Source: Hermodice carunculata (taxonomy: Eukaryota; Annelida; Polychaeta; Eunicida; Amphinomidae). Taken from it: a stretch of DNA of 64,000 nucleotides. The stretch spans positions 77,426,914-77,490,913 of the forward strand of contig OZ026623.1 of NCBI GenBank assembly GCA_964020975.1. Reading direction: 5' to 3'. Positions within the stretch are counted from its first letter, which is position 1, and the number at the start of each line of letters is the position of its first letter. Below are positions 34,700 to 47,543 of this stretch, in pieces. The notes beneath the pieces were generated by a model. It worked only from the letters and a program-made list of their open reading frames with translations, did not search any database and was not told the DNA's origin. A program made the position numbers and the translations under genes.

Positions 34700-35295
34700 A
34701 AGAACAACACACATGAATTCAAATTTGAGGAGAGAAATCATGAGGAAAAATCGACTTTGGAATAGATACAAAAAAAAAAAAAAAAAAAGAAAGAAACAGA
34801 ACTGCTAAAAATTGGAATGCTTTTAGAAAACAAAGAATTATAACGACAGAAGTTAATAGAAAGTCAATTAAACATTTTCAAGAAAAAGTGCGAAAAAGGA
34901 CCCAAAAGGGGTAAAGAGCTTTAGGACACCATCAAACCGTATGTCAGTAACAAGCGTTTTCATTGTAATCCAATGATGCTTGCCGAACAAGGTGAATCAA
35001 TTATAGAACCAAATATAGTGGCTGAAGTCATTAATGAATATTTTGTGAACATGGGGTCAAACAGTTTGAGTGATGATGGCATGAGTAACCATTTTGACCT
35101 GGATAAATATATGAACAACTCAGTGGCTAGATTTTTGGACCATCCTAGCATATGTAAAATTAGAGATTCATCTACCTCTATAGATAAATTTAAGTTTTCT
35201 AACAAAACAATATTACAAACACTATATCAGATAGACAGTTTAGACACATAAAAGCTACATGACATGATGGAAAACCTGCGAAAGTACTTAAACTT
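34700..35295 (+). mobile_element. Second LINE fragment (endonuclease-RT linker), plus strand
   Basis: The frame 34973-35251 reads MMLAEQGESIIEPNIVAEVI...NEYFVNMGS, the conserved linker before reverse transcriptase in CR1/Jockey-like LINEs. Upstream NRTAKNWNAFRKQR fits the same linker. It ends where the CCTT/CTTT microsatellite begins, with the RT lost. Confidence 0.65.
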
Positions 35296-35393
35296 TCTTT
35301 CTTTCTCTCTCTCTCCCCTTCCTTCCTTCCTTCCTTCCTTCCTTCCTTCCTTCCTTCCTTCCTTCCTTCCTTCCTTCCTTCCTTCCTTCCTTC

Positions 35394-35432
<39 letters not shown>

Positions 35433-35435
35433 ACT
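35296..35435. repeat. Compound (TTCC)n/(TTTC)n microsatellite
   Basis: TTCC units switch to TTTC units near 35395, then TTAC. Confidence 0.97.
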
Positions 35436-35655
35436 TACTTTCTTTTTTTTTGCCTTATGGAAGTAGATATGCATACAACTGGGATTGTCCTGTGTGGAGC
35501 CTCTGCTCAATTGTCGACAGGTGAGACCTTCTAGTGGCAGGTAGGATAACTACCCAAAATTGAATTCCCTCTCAAGGAGTTCTTAGATACTTTGTATGCA
35601 AATAAGCCTGCTTTGTCTCAGTATATAAGCCAGGGTTCCATTTTGGGCAGCCTCT

Positions 35656-35765
35656 TTGCTGCAGCATCTTTGTGGGACAAGGGAGTTCTCCAGACACCCT
35701 GTCATTTTCAACAAAGACCTCCAGCTTCCCAAGCTGAAGATCAAATAATCCTTCAAACTTTTCAG
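35656..35765. repeat. 110-bp segment repeated at 37146-37250
   Basis: GGAGTTCTCCAGACACCCTG and the following 80 bases recur at 37158 with few changes, a direct duplication 1.48 kb apart. Confidence 0.85.
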
Positions 35766-35789
35766 ATAAGTGTCAGTCTCCCCACTTAT

Positions 35790-36335
35790 TATCACATTCC
35801 ACTTCAGTTATACACTGGCGGGTGGTTTAACTATGATAAGCTGTCCAGCGAGAAACGGTACATACTGTTTCGGGGGTAAGTCAAATTGTTCTTATCTGAA
35901 CCTGTACTATACAAATTTAGTAATTATGGTTTCTTTAACAGGTATTGTTCTTTCATAATGAAGCTCCGCATTTATAAGCAAAACTTCACGTGTTTAGCTA
36001 ATTCATCATTTGCCACGTTCATATTTATTCATTACTATGTGGGTTGTCTTTGCTGAATATTTAGCTTAGACAAGGAGCCGCTTCTCAGAGAGACATGTAT
36101 GGGTAATAGGCTCCGAAACATGTTGAGTAGGTACCCACTGAAGACCCTTTAATTTATTTGGGCTGATACAGCCTGTGTCAAAAGTTTACAGAGGAATGTG
36201 TGCAATATGGACAATAGTACTTCCATATGTATATAGGTTAGACAGGGCCAGGTTAGCTTATGGAGAGTAAAGAGTTTGGACTGCGGAATAGGGTAATGAC
36301 TACTAGGAAGTGGTTCTGGGCAAAAAGACACAAAT
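35790..36335 (+). repeat. 545-bp segment, inverted copy at 52147-52700
   Basis: Both copies share TACACTGGCGGGTGGTTTAA, GACAAGGAGCC, GGCTCCGAAACATGTTGAG(T) and GAAGTGGTTCTGGGCAAAAA in the same order, at roughly 90% identity by eye. This copy reads forward, the other reverse. At its start is an exon-like block (35808-35875, YTGGWFNYDKLSSEK) flanked by CAG and GTAAG. Confidence 0.85.
35808..35875 (+). pseudogene. Exon-like block, possible receptor gene fragment
   Basis: Between acceptor ACTTCAG and donor GTAAGT it reads LYTGGWFNYDKLSSEKRYIL then FRG. The inverted copy near 52611-52678 reads VYTGGWFKYEKLSSEKGYIL with intact splice-like borders and conservative changes. The pattern resembles the last strands of a fibronectin type III domain in receptor-type proteins, but no neighbouring exon was recognised. 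Confidence 0.3.
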
Positions 36336-36339
36336 ATAA

Positions 36340-37145
36340 CATGTTTTATTTTACAATTGATTCACATTTTGGTCACTTTTGAGATCTTTGTAAGTGAGAA
36401 AGATCTGAAAGCACATGGTCATCAATTTTCCTTTGTATGGAATGGTAAGTCTCACTGGAGTGAAAGGAGGGAAATTGACTGTGAATGTACCATCAAGTGA
36501 CCAGGAGAGAAAATAACATTGTAGTTTCACAATTAGTTATGTTATTCCAATTTTATGTTTCAATTATTGTAAACCTTGTGCATTTTCTACAGTTTCACAC
36601 TGTGGAGTTCTTTGCTCTAATGGCCAGGCCACATAGGCCAAGCTTCAGTGGTCCAGTTTGTTCCAAATTGTATATATGGTACCAAGAAAAATTGATGGAA
36701 CCAAAACTAGACACTCATGACAATTTGATCAATTATTTTTGTGCATTTTAAAGTAAGTTTTTTCAAGCTCCAGGTTCAGTCTTGTCACAGTAAATGTGGT
36801 TATTCTGTAAAACATTGGATTGAGACAACACAGCTTTCCAGTTAAATGAAGAAAATTGGCCTGCAGGCAATTGTTTATATATACTTAAACTATGAAAAGG
36901 GATGAAAGTAATTGTTTCAAGTCTGGGAATGTAAGGGATTTGCTAACGCCAAGTGGGCTTGGTTCTCCAAACTCTGAAAACTTGAGATCACCTTAGTGCC
37001 TGCAGGCAAGAGGCCAGCAGGCACAAGGCAGAAGCCTGCCACAACAGCCAGGACTAGGTGGTGCTGCCTCTAGTGGGAGTTTGGTGAATCTAAGCCAAAC
37101 CACTTTTGGCCTTGTAAGCTTCAAGTTAACTCTATGCTGCTGAAG
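36340..37145. other. Intergenic, nothing recognised
   Basis: AT-rich sequence without homology I recognise, long frames or clear repeats, apart from an imperfect palindrome around 37002-37045 (GCCTGCAGGCAAGAGGC). Confidence 0.6.
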
Positions 37146-39059
37146 CTTTGTGAGACAAAGGAGTTCTCCAGACACCCTGTCATTTTCAACAAAGACCTCC
37201 AGTTCCCAAGCTGAAGATTAAATAATCCTTTAAACTTTGCAGAACCACCAGACAGCCCAATACAGACTTGCTAAATGAAAACATCAACTTGAATCACAAA
37301 CAAGCATTGTTGTGTCAGCACTGATAGGCCGGGTTAACCCCAGAACCCAGTAACCAGGTACTACCATTGCCTACCTGTACATTGGTTACACAGGCATCGC
37401 TACTTTCCGTCACAGTTTGACCACCCGGGTTTGTGACGTCACGGGAGGGAGCTTCTACATCAACTCCCATTGTAAACGACTGCCGCTGTGAATGTCAGTG
37501 TGTTCATGGCTTACTGTGGGGGTGCAAACGGGAAACTATTCACGATTGTCCAGTCTGAACTCGTCTACCATGGTGAACCGATGTTTGAAGGAGCCACGTG
37601 CTACAAAGCCGGTCTTTGCCGGTGCAACTGAGACTGATCCAGTCTGTGCCGAGCACTGACCATGCCGTAGCTACCACAGAAGATGACCAAAGCTGGCGCT
37701 TGAGAAGTTTAGACTAGTAAGAGATGCTTTTCAAAAGTTCTTGTGCGAAAAATCCTGAATGAGTGGTTGGTTGAAGTAAAGGTTTCTGAGTACTGGCAGA
37801 CTATAGCCTACGATAAGGCCACAGGCCATTTATTCTATTGGTGATTGGCTGTCTTTAAGTTGGGTACATCTCTTGTCTTTGTTCTCTGACGTCTACTCTG
37901 TTTTTGCCATACAGTGCTTTATTTTCTCTTATTTTACATGTGAAAGGGATTCGTATAGGGCTACACCCTTGTTCCCGATCGTTTTTTTTCCATTAAAAAA
38001 AGTTTAAACCAAGAAGGCAGGCCATCTACGCTCTTATGCTGCAAGCGAAGACAGGCAAAATAGTAGCACCTCCCGCTGTGTGGCTTATTTAAATTCAAAC
38101 TATGGTCAAGTGCTTGTAGTCCAGGAGATGAGACACCTTTATTTATGTTTTTGAGTGCATTTTGTTTGAACATGTTTTCTAAGGCAGAAATACCTGGAGA
38201 AATCAAATCTGGCAGTCCTACAAGCTGAAAGTGGTCCATTTTCTTTCCATACAGCTGTTTTCGGGGGAATCTCGCCTTCCAAAATTGGCACAAAATTAGG
38301 GGGTACGGGAAATTTAAACGGCCATATCCTCATCCATATTGCTTACATCAGAATGTGTTACCCCTTAAAATGTTTGTATTTAGCCCCTCTATCCAATAAA
38401 GCAAACCAAATTTGAATATGTTAATTAGTGACGTTAACAGAGGTCATAAGGTCACCAAAACTGGTCACAGGTTATACCGTCTGGAGGCTCCAGAAAAAAA
38501 ACACCACAAACTAGAAGAAACAAGACCAAAATGATTTATTTGTACCTTTATTCAGTAGAAAAGATGATGCTTCACACATCTGCCCACAGTAAACCTTTGT
38601 AAAAGACAATCTGCATTGTTTGAAACAAATTGATTCAAATCACATTGCTTTTTCATCAAATTTTGACATTTTACACTCTGTTGCATTGCTTGACATTGTA
38701 AAGTGGTCAACAGCTGTTAGGCTAACTTTCGGAACTACAGGATTACGCAAAGCTCGGATACATTGCTTATGGTCTTTTCTGACCACTTGGATGACAGAGA
38801 GGACTCAACAGATGAAGTTCGGTACTTGTGAATGGGACTATAAGTTCACAATGACAACACCTCTAGCATAACACGTTGCCACTTCCAAACATAGTCAGAC
38901 TTGCTGCAAAACAATGGAAATATATAGCACCCTTTGATATATCAAGAAAGCTGAATCAAAAGTTTTCAAGTGCTTTATAAATCATCTTCGATTTCATAGT
39001 CTGAATCATCAGAGTCAAAGGAATTTTCATACTCATCCTGGTCATCATTGTCTGATGGT

Positions 39060-39425
39060 TAGTCAGCTGTAACATGCTCAGCTATGTCTTTTGGCATTTG
39101 CTTCCCAACAAACCAGACCATCTGGTATTTGCCATCAGTTAGCTTCCAACCACACTCAGTAGGATCAATTGAATCAGATATTGGGTCCTGGAGGTGTGCA
39201 TTTCTCCAAATCATAGTGACATACTTTGTCCTGTTCAGCTTTTGTGAAAAAACTCGCCTCGATGGGGGAAGAGTGATAGCATCTGCTCCTTTAATTTTGG
39301 CTAGTGGCTCAGACTCCCTTCCAGGTGCATACTTCTCTCTGAAGATTGCGTACCTGACTTCCCCTAGGTTAGAGACCTTTGCTTTTTGTTGCCTTCTGAG
39401 ATCTCTTTGCTTTCTCCCAGCTTAG
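39060..39425 (-). pseudogene. Conserved TE-associated protein domain fragment
   Basis: About 110 codons on the minus strand include GEVRYAIFREKYAPGRESEP, LPPSRRVFSQKLNRTKYV, TMIWRNAH and CGWKLTDGKYQMVWFVGKQM. This recalls a domain common in uncharacterised, often transposon-associated invertebrate proteins (LPPt...L..H..R..YQ..IW...HGW...dG.l...W). The Cys-rich tail usual in those proteins is not seen; an Asp-rich stretch follows. Function unknown. Confidence 0.5.
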
Positions 39426-39939
39426 CAAAAAGATGTTGGTAATACTCTGACGACTCTACTTTACCAACCCCGTGTCAACGAATATTTGGGCCCCCTTTCA
39501 TATTTGATTTTTGTCGCATTTCATGTGACATCTTAACATTGATGTTAACAGTTCAAAATAGCAGAATTGGTCATGTTACACTAGACTAAAGGTAAAAGGT
39601 GCTGGTCACAGTGTTTTGTCAGCTCAGCATGAGAATAGATTCTGTGCAAAATGTAAAAATGTAGTCCTGAATCATGTGAATGACATTATAATTGTTGCGG
39701 AATTATGACCAGATGACTCGATCCTAAAATTATTTTCTCATAGAAAATGGGAAATTTAACTTGGTGCAAATATGTTCAGGATCTGAGTAGCAAAGTATTT
39801 TTTATGAATAGCTGAGCTACCCAAACTACATGTACACGTACTTCTGTAAAATAACTATAAATGACTTTTAATTTCCAGTTATGTAGATAGGGGCAGGGGA
39901 GGCTTTTGTTTCCCAAATGTTTTGGCCACTTGACCCCTG

Positions 39940-40760
39940 AACAGTATCTTAGTACCTCAAGGTGGATATAAATGAGGCAGAGGCTCTTTGATTCCAGACT
40001 ATTGGGCCCCCTTTTGGTATCTAAATGCATTAAGTGGATCTTGAATATTTGGGCCCCCTATTTGTAAGTAAATGCCTTGCAGTGGATATAAATGGGGAGG
40101 GGGCCTTTTGGTTTCAGAATATTTGGGCCCCCTATTTGTACCAAATGGTCCCCCCTCCCCATTTATATCGACTCTATGACACAAACAAATAGGGGGCCCA
40201 AAAATTCTGGAACCAAAGGGCCCCCTCCCCATTTATATCCACTGTAAGGCATTTACTTACAAATAGGGGGCCAAATATTTTGGAACCAAAGGGCCCCCTC
40301 CCCATTTATATTCAAAGCAAGGTATTTACCAAATAGGTGGCTCAAATATCCTGGAACCAAAGGGCCCCCTCCCCATTTAAAATCCACTTTAAGACACAAA
40401 CAAATGGGGGGCCAAAATATTCTGGAACCAAAGGCCCCTCCCTCTCCATTTATAACCACTGCAAGGCATTTACTTAAAATAGGGGGCCCAAATATTCTGG
40501 AACCAAAGGGCCCCCTCCCCATTTAAAATCCACTTTAAGACACAAACAAATAGGGGGCCAAAATATTCTGGAACCAAAGGCCCCTCCCTCTCCATTTATA
40601 TCCACTGCAAGGCATTTACTTACAAAAAGGGGGCCCAAATATTCTGGAAGCAAAGGGCCTCCTCCCCATTTATATCCACTTCAAGACACATACAAATGAG
40701 GGGCCCAAATATTCTGGAACCAAAGGGCCCCTCCCATTTATATCCACTTTAAGACGCTTA
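39940..40760. repeat. About 72-bp satellite with orientation switch
   Basis: Unit GGCCCCCTCCCCATTTATAT ... GGGGGCCCAAATATTCTGG recurs nine times at 68-80-base spacing from about 40140 to 40760. From about 39940 to 40135 three units lie in the opposite orientation, so the array is a head-to-head palindrome with its centre near 40138. Frames across it encode a repeating GPFGSRIFGPP peptide with no sign of selection. Confidence 0.9.
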
Positions 40761-41589
40761 CAAACAGAGGAAATCAGCTGAAAACCCACATCCCTGATTC
40801 CATTCCAGAATATTTAGGCCTTCCCAGTATGAAAGAGCTTTCTTTAAAAAAAAAATCTGGTGTTTCATTGTATTTTTTTCATTCATATCAAGAGCCAGAT
40901 ATGCCGCGTATGTATCTCCAGTAATGCAGATAACCATGAATCAGGGGAAAATGGAGACACCCGAATCTATACATGTGAGGTAGATTTGTGCTAAAATATG
41001 CATTGCACAAATAAATAAAAAACAAACTTGGTATATACTTGGAGGGATTGTGAGATAATTCCTACAAGGCATTTTTTGGGGGGGGGGGGGGGGGCAAATG
41101 TTTGCAGGGAGGCCCAAACGTTCAACAAATGAATGGGCCCCTGGGGGACCATCCGTTCGGGGGGGGGGGCAAGAATTCTCTGACACCGGCACCTGTTGAT
41201 GGCTTATCTGACATTGTCACAACTGACATGGAGTAATGCAGAGTTATCAACTATCATGTAGCTTTCACTGCATCTATACAAATCACAAGTGCATAAAATA
41301 TCACTGCATTTCGACACAAAGCACAAGTTCATAAAATATCACTGGATCTGTACAAAACACAAGTGCATGAAACAAAGACTAAGGATGATACAAACAGCAC
41401 ATTCACGAAATAAAATAAAGGCTGATAACCTTCCTGCTCACCAAAAGTAAGCAGTAAACTGACTGGCTTTTCTACTGACCCTACTTAGGCCAAGATTAAA
41501 TGTTTTTCCAACAACAGAGAGGAGAAAATGCACTGTCCTTTTGCATACCATCCTCTTTGGCCTACTGCCTACCTAAAGCAAATAACTGG

Positions 41590-42345
41590 GACTTTACTAG
41601 TTAACTGCTAAAGTGTCAAAAACAAAAACAAAAAAAATAATAAACAGATTACACCCTCATTACAAACTACATTAAACCAGACCTTATTTTAGGAACAGAA
41701 ATGTGGCTGGACAATTCTAACAAGGACAGTGAAATTTTCCCACCAAATTACAACATACACCGCAAAGACCACAATAAAAACGGAGGCGGCAGTTAAAGAT
41801 TAAAAAACTGATAAAACGTAAGCAGAAACCATATAAACACATGCAGTCATCCCATAAATATTTCAACATTGAAATCTAGAAGAAACATAAAACACACACC
41901 CAGTCAAATATACGAAGATCTTATTCTAAATATCTCAATAACATCATCGAAACCAGTTTTGTTAAAAAAAACACAGCAAACCCTTCTGGTACATCAAATC
42001 ACGAAAGAAAGACAATAAAAGACCTAATTGCACTCGAGCACTGGTCAAACACGTGGGGCATGAAGTTAAACATCAACAAAATTTTGTTATATTATGCAAA
42101 TCAATAGGACCAAATAACCTAAACACCACTGTTACCGTTTATACCAACAACAAATTCGACAAGTAACACACAACCCATATTTCTGACTTATACTTAATGA
42201 AAAACTTAATATGTACACCACAGGCCGAAAAATACAGAAACTTGTTCTTTCCAACAATGGTCATTGACTGGAACAATCTCACCTATCACCAAATTTCTGC
42301 AGAGACAATAGACACTTTCAAAAGCAGACTGTCTGCAACATGATA
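41590..42345 (+). mobile_element. LINE remnant with large internal deletions
   Basis: Endonuclease piece at about 41665-41797 (KPDLILGTEMWLDNSNKDSE, then NYNIHRKDHNKNGGG), a linker-like FWYIKSRKKDN near 41980, an RT-like LEHWSNTWGMKLNINK near 42033, and the protein C-terminus FFPTMVIDWNNLTYHQISAE...TFKSRLSAT near 42250-42340. Same family type as the tail at 7250. Broken by stops and deletions. Confidence 0.65.
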
Positions 42346-43447
42346 CTTGGACTAATTGTCCTGCACCCCTGGGAAATGTTACTCCACAAAAAGATCTGTC
42401 CAGTATTTATACACAACAGAACAGAACAGAGATGGGGTTTCCCCTCTTTCAGAACAATGCAATGTGCTTGAGGCAGGAATTCCCCACTTTCAGTTTCACA
42501 ATGCAATGTCCATGATGTACTTGAAGCAGGGATTCCCCACTTTCAGTCTTTACCATGCAGTGTACTTGTAGTGGGGATTACCCACTTTCACTGTGACAAG
42601 TTCAGTTTAAAATACAATCACTTACTGTTGCTTCTTAGGCCTAATCACTGATTGAGACATAAATTACCCCAACATACGTAAATATAATAAAATGAATTTA
42701 GCAATATTTTGAAATATGTTCTACATACATTCATCTTTGATAGGTAATGCACAAGGGCAGAAGATGTCAATATTTGATGAAGGAAAGAAAAACTTGAATC
42801 AGTTTGTTTTTAACAATGCAGATTGTCTTTTACAAAGATTAACTATAGTCAGATGTCTGAAATATCATCTTTTCTACTGAATAAAAGTCAAAAAAGTCAT
42901 TTTGGTCTTGTTTCTTCTAGTTTGTGGTGTTTTTTTCTGGAGCCTCCAGGAGGTATAGCCTGTGACCAGTTTTGGTGACCTTATGACCTCTGTTGACGTC
43001 ACCAATTAACATATTCCAATTTGGTTTACTTTATTATATAGAGGGGCTAAATACAAACATTTTGAGGGGTAACACATTCTGATGTAAGCAATATGGACGA
43101 AGATATGGCCGTTTAAATTTCCCGTGCCCCCTAATTTTGTGCCAATTTTGGAAGGAGAGATTCCCCCGAAAACAGCTGTATGGAAAGAAAATGGACCACT
43201 TTCAGCTTGTAAGACTGCCAGATTTGATTTCTTCAGGTATTTTTGCCTTAGAAAACATGTTCAAACAAAATGCACTCGAAAACATAAATAAAGGTGTCTC
43301 ATCTCCCGGACTATTGTGTATTCCCCTAACTTTTGAAGTTTGCGGCATGCTACAGTTGTCATTGTTAATCTGTTTAGGCATGCACCGGCTTTACAGACGC
43401 TTTTCAATGTGATTCTCTATCTTCATGCACCCCAGGCCTTGTTGTGA

Positions 43448-43647
43448 NNNNNNNNNNNNNNNNNNNNNNNNNNNNNNNNNNNNNNNNNNNNNNNNNNNNN
43501 NNNNNNNNNNNNNNNNNNNNNNNNNNNNNNNNNNNNNNNNNNNNNNNNNNNNNNNNNNNNNNNNNNNNNNNNNNNNNNNNNNNNNNNNNNNNNNNNNNNN
43601 NNNNNNNNNNNNNNNNNNNNNNNNNNNNNNNNNNNNNNNNNNNNNNN
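43448..43647. other. Assembly gap (200 N)
   Basis: Exactly 200 unknown bases, inside the right arm of the large inverted repeat; the round number suggests a placeholder or scaffold join. Confidence 1.
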
Positions 43648-44235
43648 ATCATTAAATAGAATAACATTAAGGGCCTGCTGCACGTAGGTCTATGATTTCA
43701 AATTCAGCTGGTTATGAGTTTATATTTACACTGTCTTAGCCTGCGTGAAGCATAGGCCATATACTGCCGGCATTGCTTGTTGGTAACCTTACAAAATGGC
43801 CTGCCGTGAACTTCAACCAGTCACTTATATAGGAATCTTCGCACAGTGACTTTTGAAAAGCATCACCTAACCATTCTTAACTGGCCAAGCTCCATCTCTG
43901 GTGATCTTCCGTGGTAGCTACGGCATGGTCAGTGATGGGAACAGACTCAGTTCAGTTGCACCGGCAAAGACCGGCTTTGTCGTAGCCCGTCGTGGTTCCT
44001 TCCAGTATGGCTGAATTTCTCTGTCCTTCTCCCTTCCTGACTCTACATATCCGCCTCGTCCTCAGTAAGTTCCTCTTCGGAAATGAACAGCTAAAACTGA
44101 GATCCAGCTCATCCTCTGCATCGGCACCGCTCATGCTTTGCATCACATCTACTCCCTTCCATGACGTCACAACCTAGAGCCTGCTTGACGGCCGAAAAGG
44201 CGCGAACTTGTTGACTTCGGGCCCGTCAAGGGTAA

Positions 44236-45060
44236 CAAAATGCAACTGTATCAAACTTTGCTGACGATAATACTCTAACAGCCATAGCCGACTCAATAAA
44301 TGAGGTTTTTAACTTACTTTTAGATAAATCTGTTGTTGCCATACGATGGTTTGCCGACAATTTTATGTAAGCAAACCCTGCTAAATTCCAAACTATGTTA
44401 CTGTGTAGACAAAATGTTGAAAAGATTTATGTGGCTATTCATGTTAGTGCGATTCGAATTGCAGTAACTGTCAAATTGTAAGGTGTAATATTTGATACGA
44501 AACTAAACTTTGACCAACATGTATCAGAATTATGTAAAAAGCCTCAGCACAACTGAGTGTATTAATGAGGTTCAAGGGTATTTTAGACATTCTATCAAAG
44601 CTTGCTATTGTAAAAACTTTCGTTGTGTCACACTTTGGATACTGCTCATTGATACACTACTTTTGTTCATGTAAAAACATGCAGAAATTGGAAAGAATCC
44701 CGAAGAGATCATTGAGATATGTTTACAATGATTTTGTCTCTACATACCAAGATTTTGAAATTGATCGCAGAAAAAAATAACATCGCAACAGTCTTCAAAA
44801 TTTCTAAAGGGCTAGCGCCTAAGTACTTATATGGACTTATAAATAGAAGGCAAATTGGTATTGAAACATGACAATCACTTTATCTGAACCAAACAAGGTA
44901 TGATTTAGTTCAGTGAGGCAAACGATCAATGAGATTTATGATGCAATATTTATGGCATGATCTGCCCATTAGAAGTAAAATATGTAAAGACACACATGAG
45001 TTTAAACAGGCTACAAGGATGTGGGATAGACCAGTACGCAAATGCAACATATGTTTATTC
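44236..45060 (+). mobile_element. LINE reverse transcriptase C-terminal half, broken
   Basis: Begins at the catalytic motif (SNFADDNTLTAIADS), then AIRWFADNFM...ANPAKFQ, GVIFDTKLNFDQHVSELCKK and KTFVVSHFGYCSLIHYFCS with PKRSLRYVYNDFVSTYQDFE. These are ordered motifs of CR1/Jockey-type reverse transcriptases. At least five stops interrupt the frame after 44370. The 5' part is absent, as expected for 5' truncation or because it abuts the large inverted unit. Confidence 0.85.
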
Positions 45061-45379
45061 CAAGGGGCACACTAATCATAATTCAACTCAAGTGTGTTAT
45101 TAATTCTACATTTTTTCTTGGTTCCCTGTGATTCCTGGCTGGTCACAGTCTTTAAAAGGGCGTGCCCAGCTGGGTGGTGCAGGAGACAGTAATCATTATG
45201 ACTGACCTCTGTCTGTGATCACTCTATGGTCACTTTATGAGTCTATGGTATAATGGTTAAGTCTAGTCCCTATGCTGCAATATTATGTGTGTATAGAAAT
45301 AACTAAAGTATATTATTAATTCTACGTTTTTCTTGGTTTCCTGTGCTTCCTATTTAATTTTCCTATTTTTCATGAATTA

Positions 45380-45692
45380 TTTGATATTCTATGACCCAAA
45401 GCTGTAAGATTTTAATGTATGCAAATAAGATGAATACACAAACTCTAAATATTGAATAACTTAAAATGATTGTATATAATGGTGGCATTCAAACTTCAGT
45501 TTATAAGTTTGTGATATGGCTACATCTAATGAACCAAGAACCAAACTTGGAGCATTTTAATTAAATGCAAATTAGGCTAATACACAAAATTTAAATTATG
45601 TTGAACAATGACAAAGTGTAGCATCTCAAACTGCTCTCATTTTGAAGACACCCACACAGATTTGCTGTAACGCAAATCTTCATTTCTAGTTT
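45380..45692 (+). mobile_element. Family D Helitron-like element, 3' end
   Basis: Ends with hairpin GATTTGC-tgtaac-GCAAATC, about seven bases, then CTAG followed by T, the Helitron 3' signature (hairpin, CTRR, insertion before T). Colinear with 49600-49882. Confidence 0.65.
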
Positions 45693-45711
45693 CTTTCTTT
45701 CTTCTATAGGA

Positions 45712-46002
45712 TCAAATTTGTCCGGATTTTTTCTCGGACAATATTATTCCAAAAAACTACCAACCTTGCCATAGTGGCTGACCTTCCACTGAAATTGTGC
45801 AGATGGTTTGAAATAGTCACGATATTTATAATTATGCAAATTGGGTGCAATGAAAAATTTAAAAGTTCCATATTTTCCAAACTATAGTCTATTTCTCATG
45901 TCCCGAATGGTTCTAAATTTTGCTTTTAAACCCGGATTGCAAATACAACTCATACCTGCATATGAACAGTAATCAGTTTACATGTGTCTTAAACGTAACA
46001 GT
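45712..46002 (+). mobile_element. Family D Helitron-like element, 5' part
   Basis: Starts TCAAATTTGTCCGG after A, with the hairpin TCCGG...CTCGGA, then one TTGGGTGCAATG-type unit. Truncated at a large tetranucleotide microsatellite. Confidence 0.6.
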
Positions 46003-46251
<249 letters not shown>

Positions 46252-46860
46252 CAGATAATTATGAAAATTCTGCTACATACATAATTTGGACCATATTTGC
46301 CAGAAATAATTATGCAGAGACCTAATTATTGTATGTGTGTCCACAGTATAATGGGGTGTTCCTAAGGTGGTCCCATTCTCCCTGAAACTTCTTGATCATT
46401 GGTCAAACCAACACGATGTTAATGAGATTGACAAATAACATGAATCACTGAGTGTGTTTTTTTTTATCATATATACTGTTTGACTGCACATAGAAAAAAA
46501 TGCCTTATGGATCCATATATAAACAGGTATAGATTTGCGTGACGATCCACAGTTTACTGCAGTTTTGAAACATAGTTATTTTGGAGAATTGAATAAATTT
46601 TGAACTTTTTAATTATTTTTCAATGATAAAAAAAAAGAAAAAGAAAACTTTGCCAAAACATAAGTCGAGAGACACCAAAAGTCCACCTATAAAGAAAGCA
46701 AAACGCGTATAGATTAGGCACATGGTGTATTTAGAATTAAGCATTGTACCTATTTTGTACCATTTAGCATTACCAGTATATCACAGTATAGTCTTGATAT
46801 AACATTTAATACTGGAGAGTTGATAAGCAATATGCCCCAGCTCCATTGTGGGGACAGCAT

Positions 46861-47543
46861 TTATGACGAACTTGGCAGAAAGGCTCTATTGTTGTGGTAG
46901 GAGGGACCACGAGTGGAGAGTGCCGGGGTTGCCTTGCCATTCCGACGACTTGACTTTAATCGAGCAAGCGTAAAACCTCCCATGGCGATGTATTTTAGAG
47001 CGTCTTTCTTTACTTGAGATGTTCTGTCGCTGTCGGTTACAGTATCTTGACCGCTCCACAATACAGCACACGCAATTCGATACAAGTAAAGTGCAACCAC
47101 CATCGCATTTTTCACAGTAAAAAAGAAAATTGTATAGTTGAAAGTTTGAAGTTTCACCATAATAAAAAGCCGAATGGCCAGAAAAGGTCCATCTTGCATG
47201 AACATGAGAGCGAAGAAGCTCCACAAATCCGAGTTACAACATGCGGTATAACAGCGCCCCCTAGATCCATTCATGTTACTCTTTCTGGTGGCCGTCAAGA
47301 CCAGGCCAAACTGCAAGAGACTGATGGCCCAAGCTCCAAGAATTATATTTTCTAGAGTGCGGTCACGAACAACATTTTCCTCCTCAAACAGACTGAAAAG
47401 GTCCATGATATCGGAGGCAGAACCAATATACACCAACAACAACTGAGACAGTTGCCTATGGGATATTCTGCCTTTGGGAAGCAGCCATCTGCCAATCACC
47501 AGGAGCGCGAGTAAAGATTGTTGTAAGAAATAAACCCATTTTT
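46861..47543 (-). CDS. TMEM26: TMEM26-like exon 3 and stop
   Basis: Acceptor GACTTCAG chosen because it alone keeps frame with exon 2 and gives EKWVYFLQQSLLALLVIGRW. An upstream AG after ATTGT would break frame. Ends ...FLPSSS, TAA. Confidence 0.92.

Larger units (their letters stand above)
37430..44180. mobile_element. Large unit with about 1.2-kb inverted arms, unclassified
   Basis: Left arm about 37430-38640 and right arm about 42820-44180 are inverted copies: both begin at GTGACGTC, share AAAGCCGGTCTTTGCCGGTG and GACCATGCCGTAGCTACCAC, and further in ATGGACCACTTTCAGCTTGT in matching order. The interior holds a conserved minus-strand frame (39060-39425), the 72-bp satellite and a LINE piece. 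It looks like an old, broken element with long terminal inverted repeats, though an inverted host duplication is possible. The right arm contains the assembly gap. Confidence 0.6.

Noticed and set aside
36095-36125. GGCTCCGAAACATGTTGAG, hammerhead-like 3' half (and inverted copy near 52360)
   Set aside because: Has GAAAC plus palindromic ACATGT but no CUGAUGA core upstream; at best a decayed relic.
40253-40522. Repetitive GPFGSRIFGPP peptide frames
   Set aside because: Read-through of the 72-bp satellite; the opposite strand and other frames are equally open.
43404-43683. Open frames spanning the N run
   Set aside because: Artefact of unknown bases in the assembly gap.
46886-47224. Overlapping frames across TMEM26 exon 3 on both strands
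   Set aside because: Shadows of the real reading frame, which alone has family homology.
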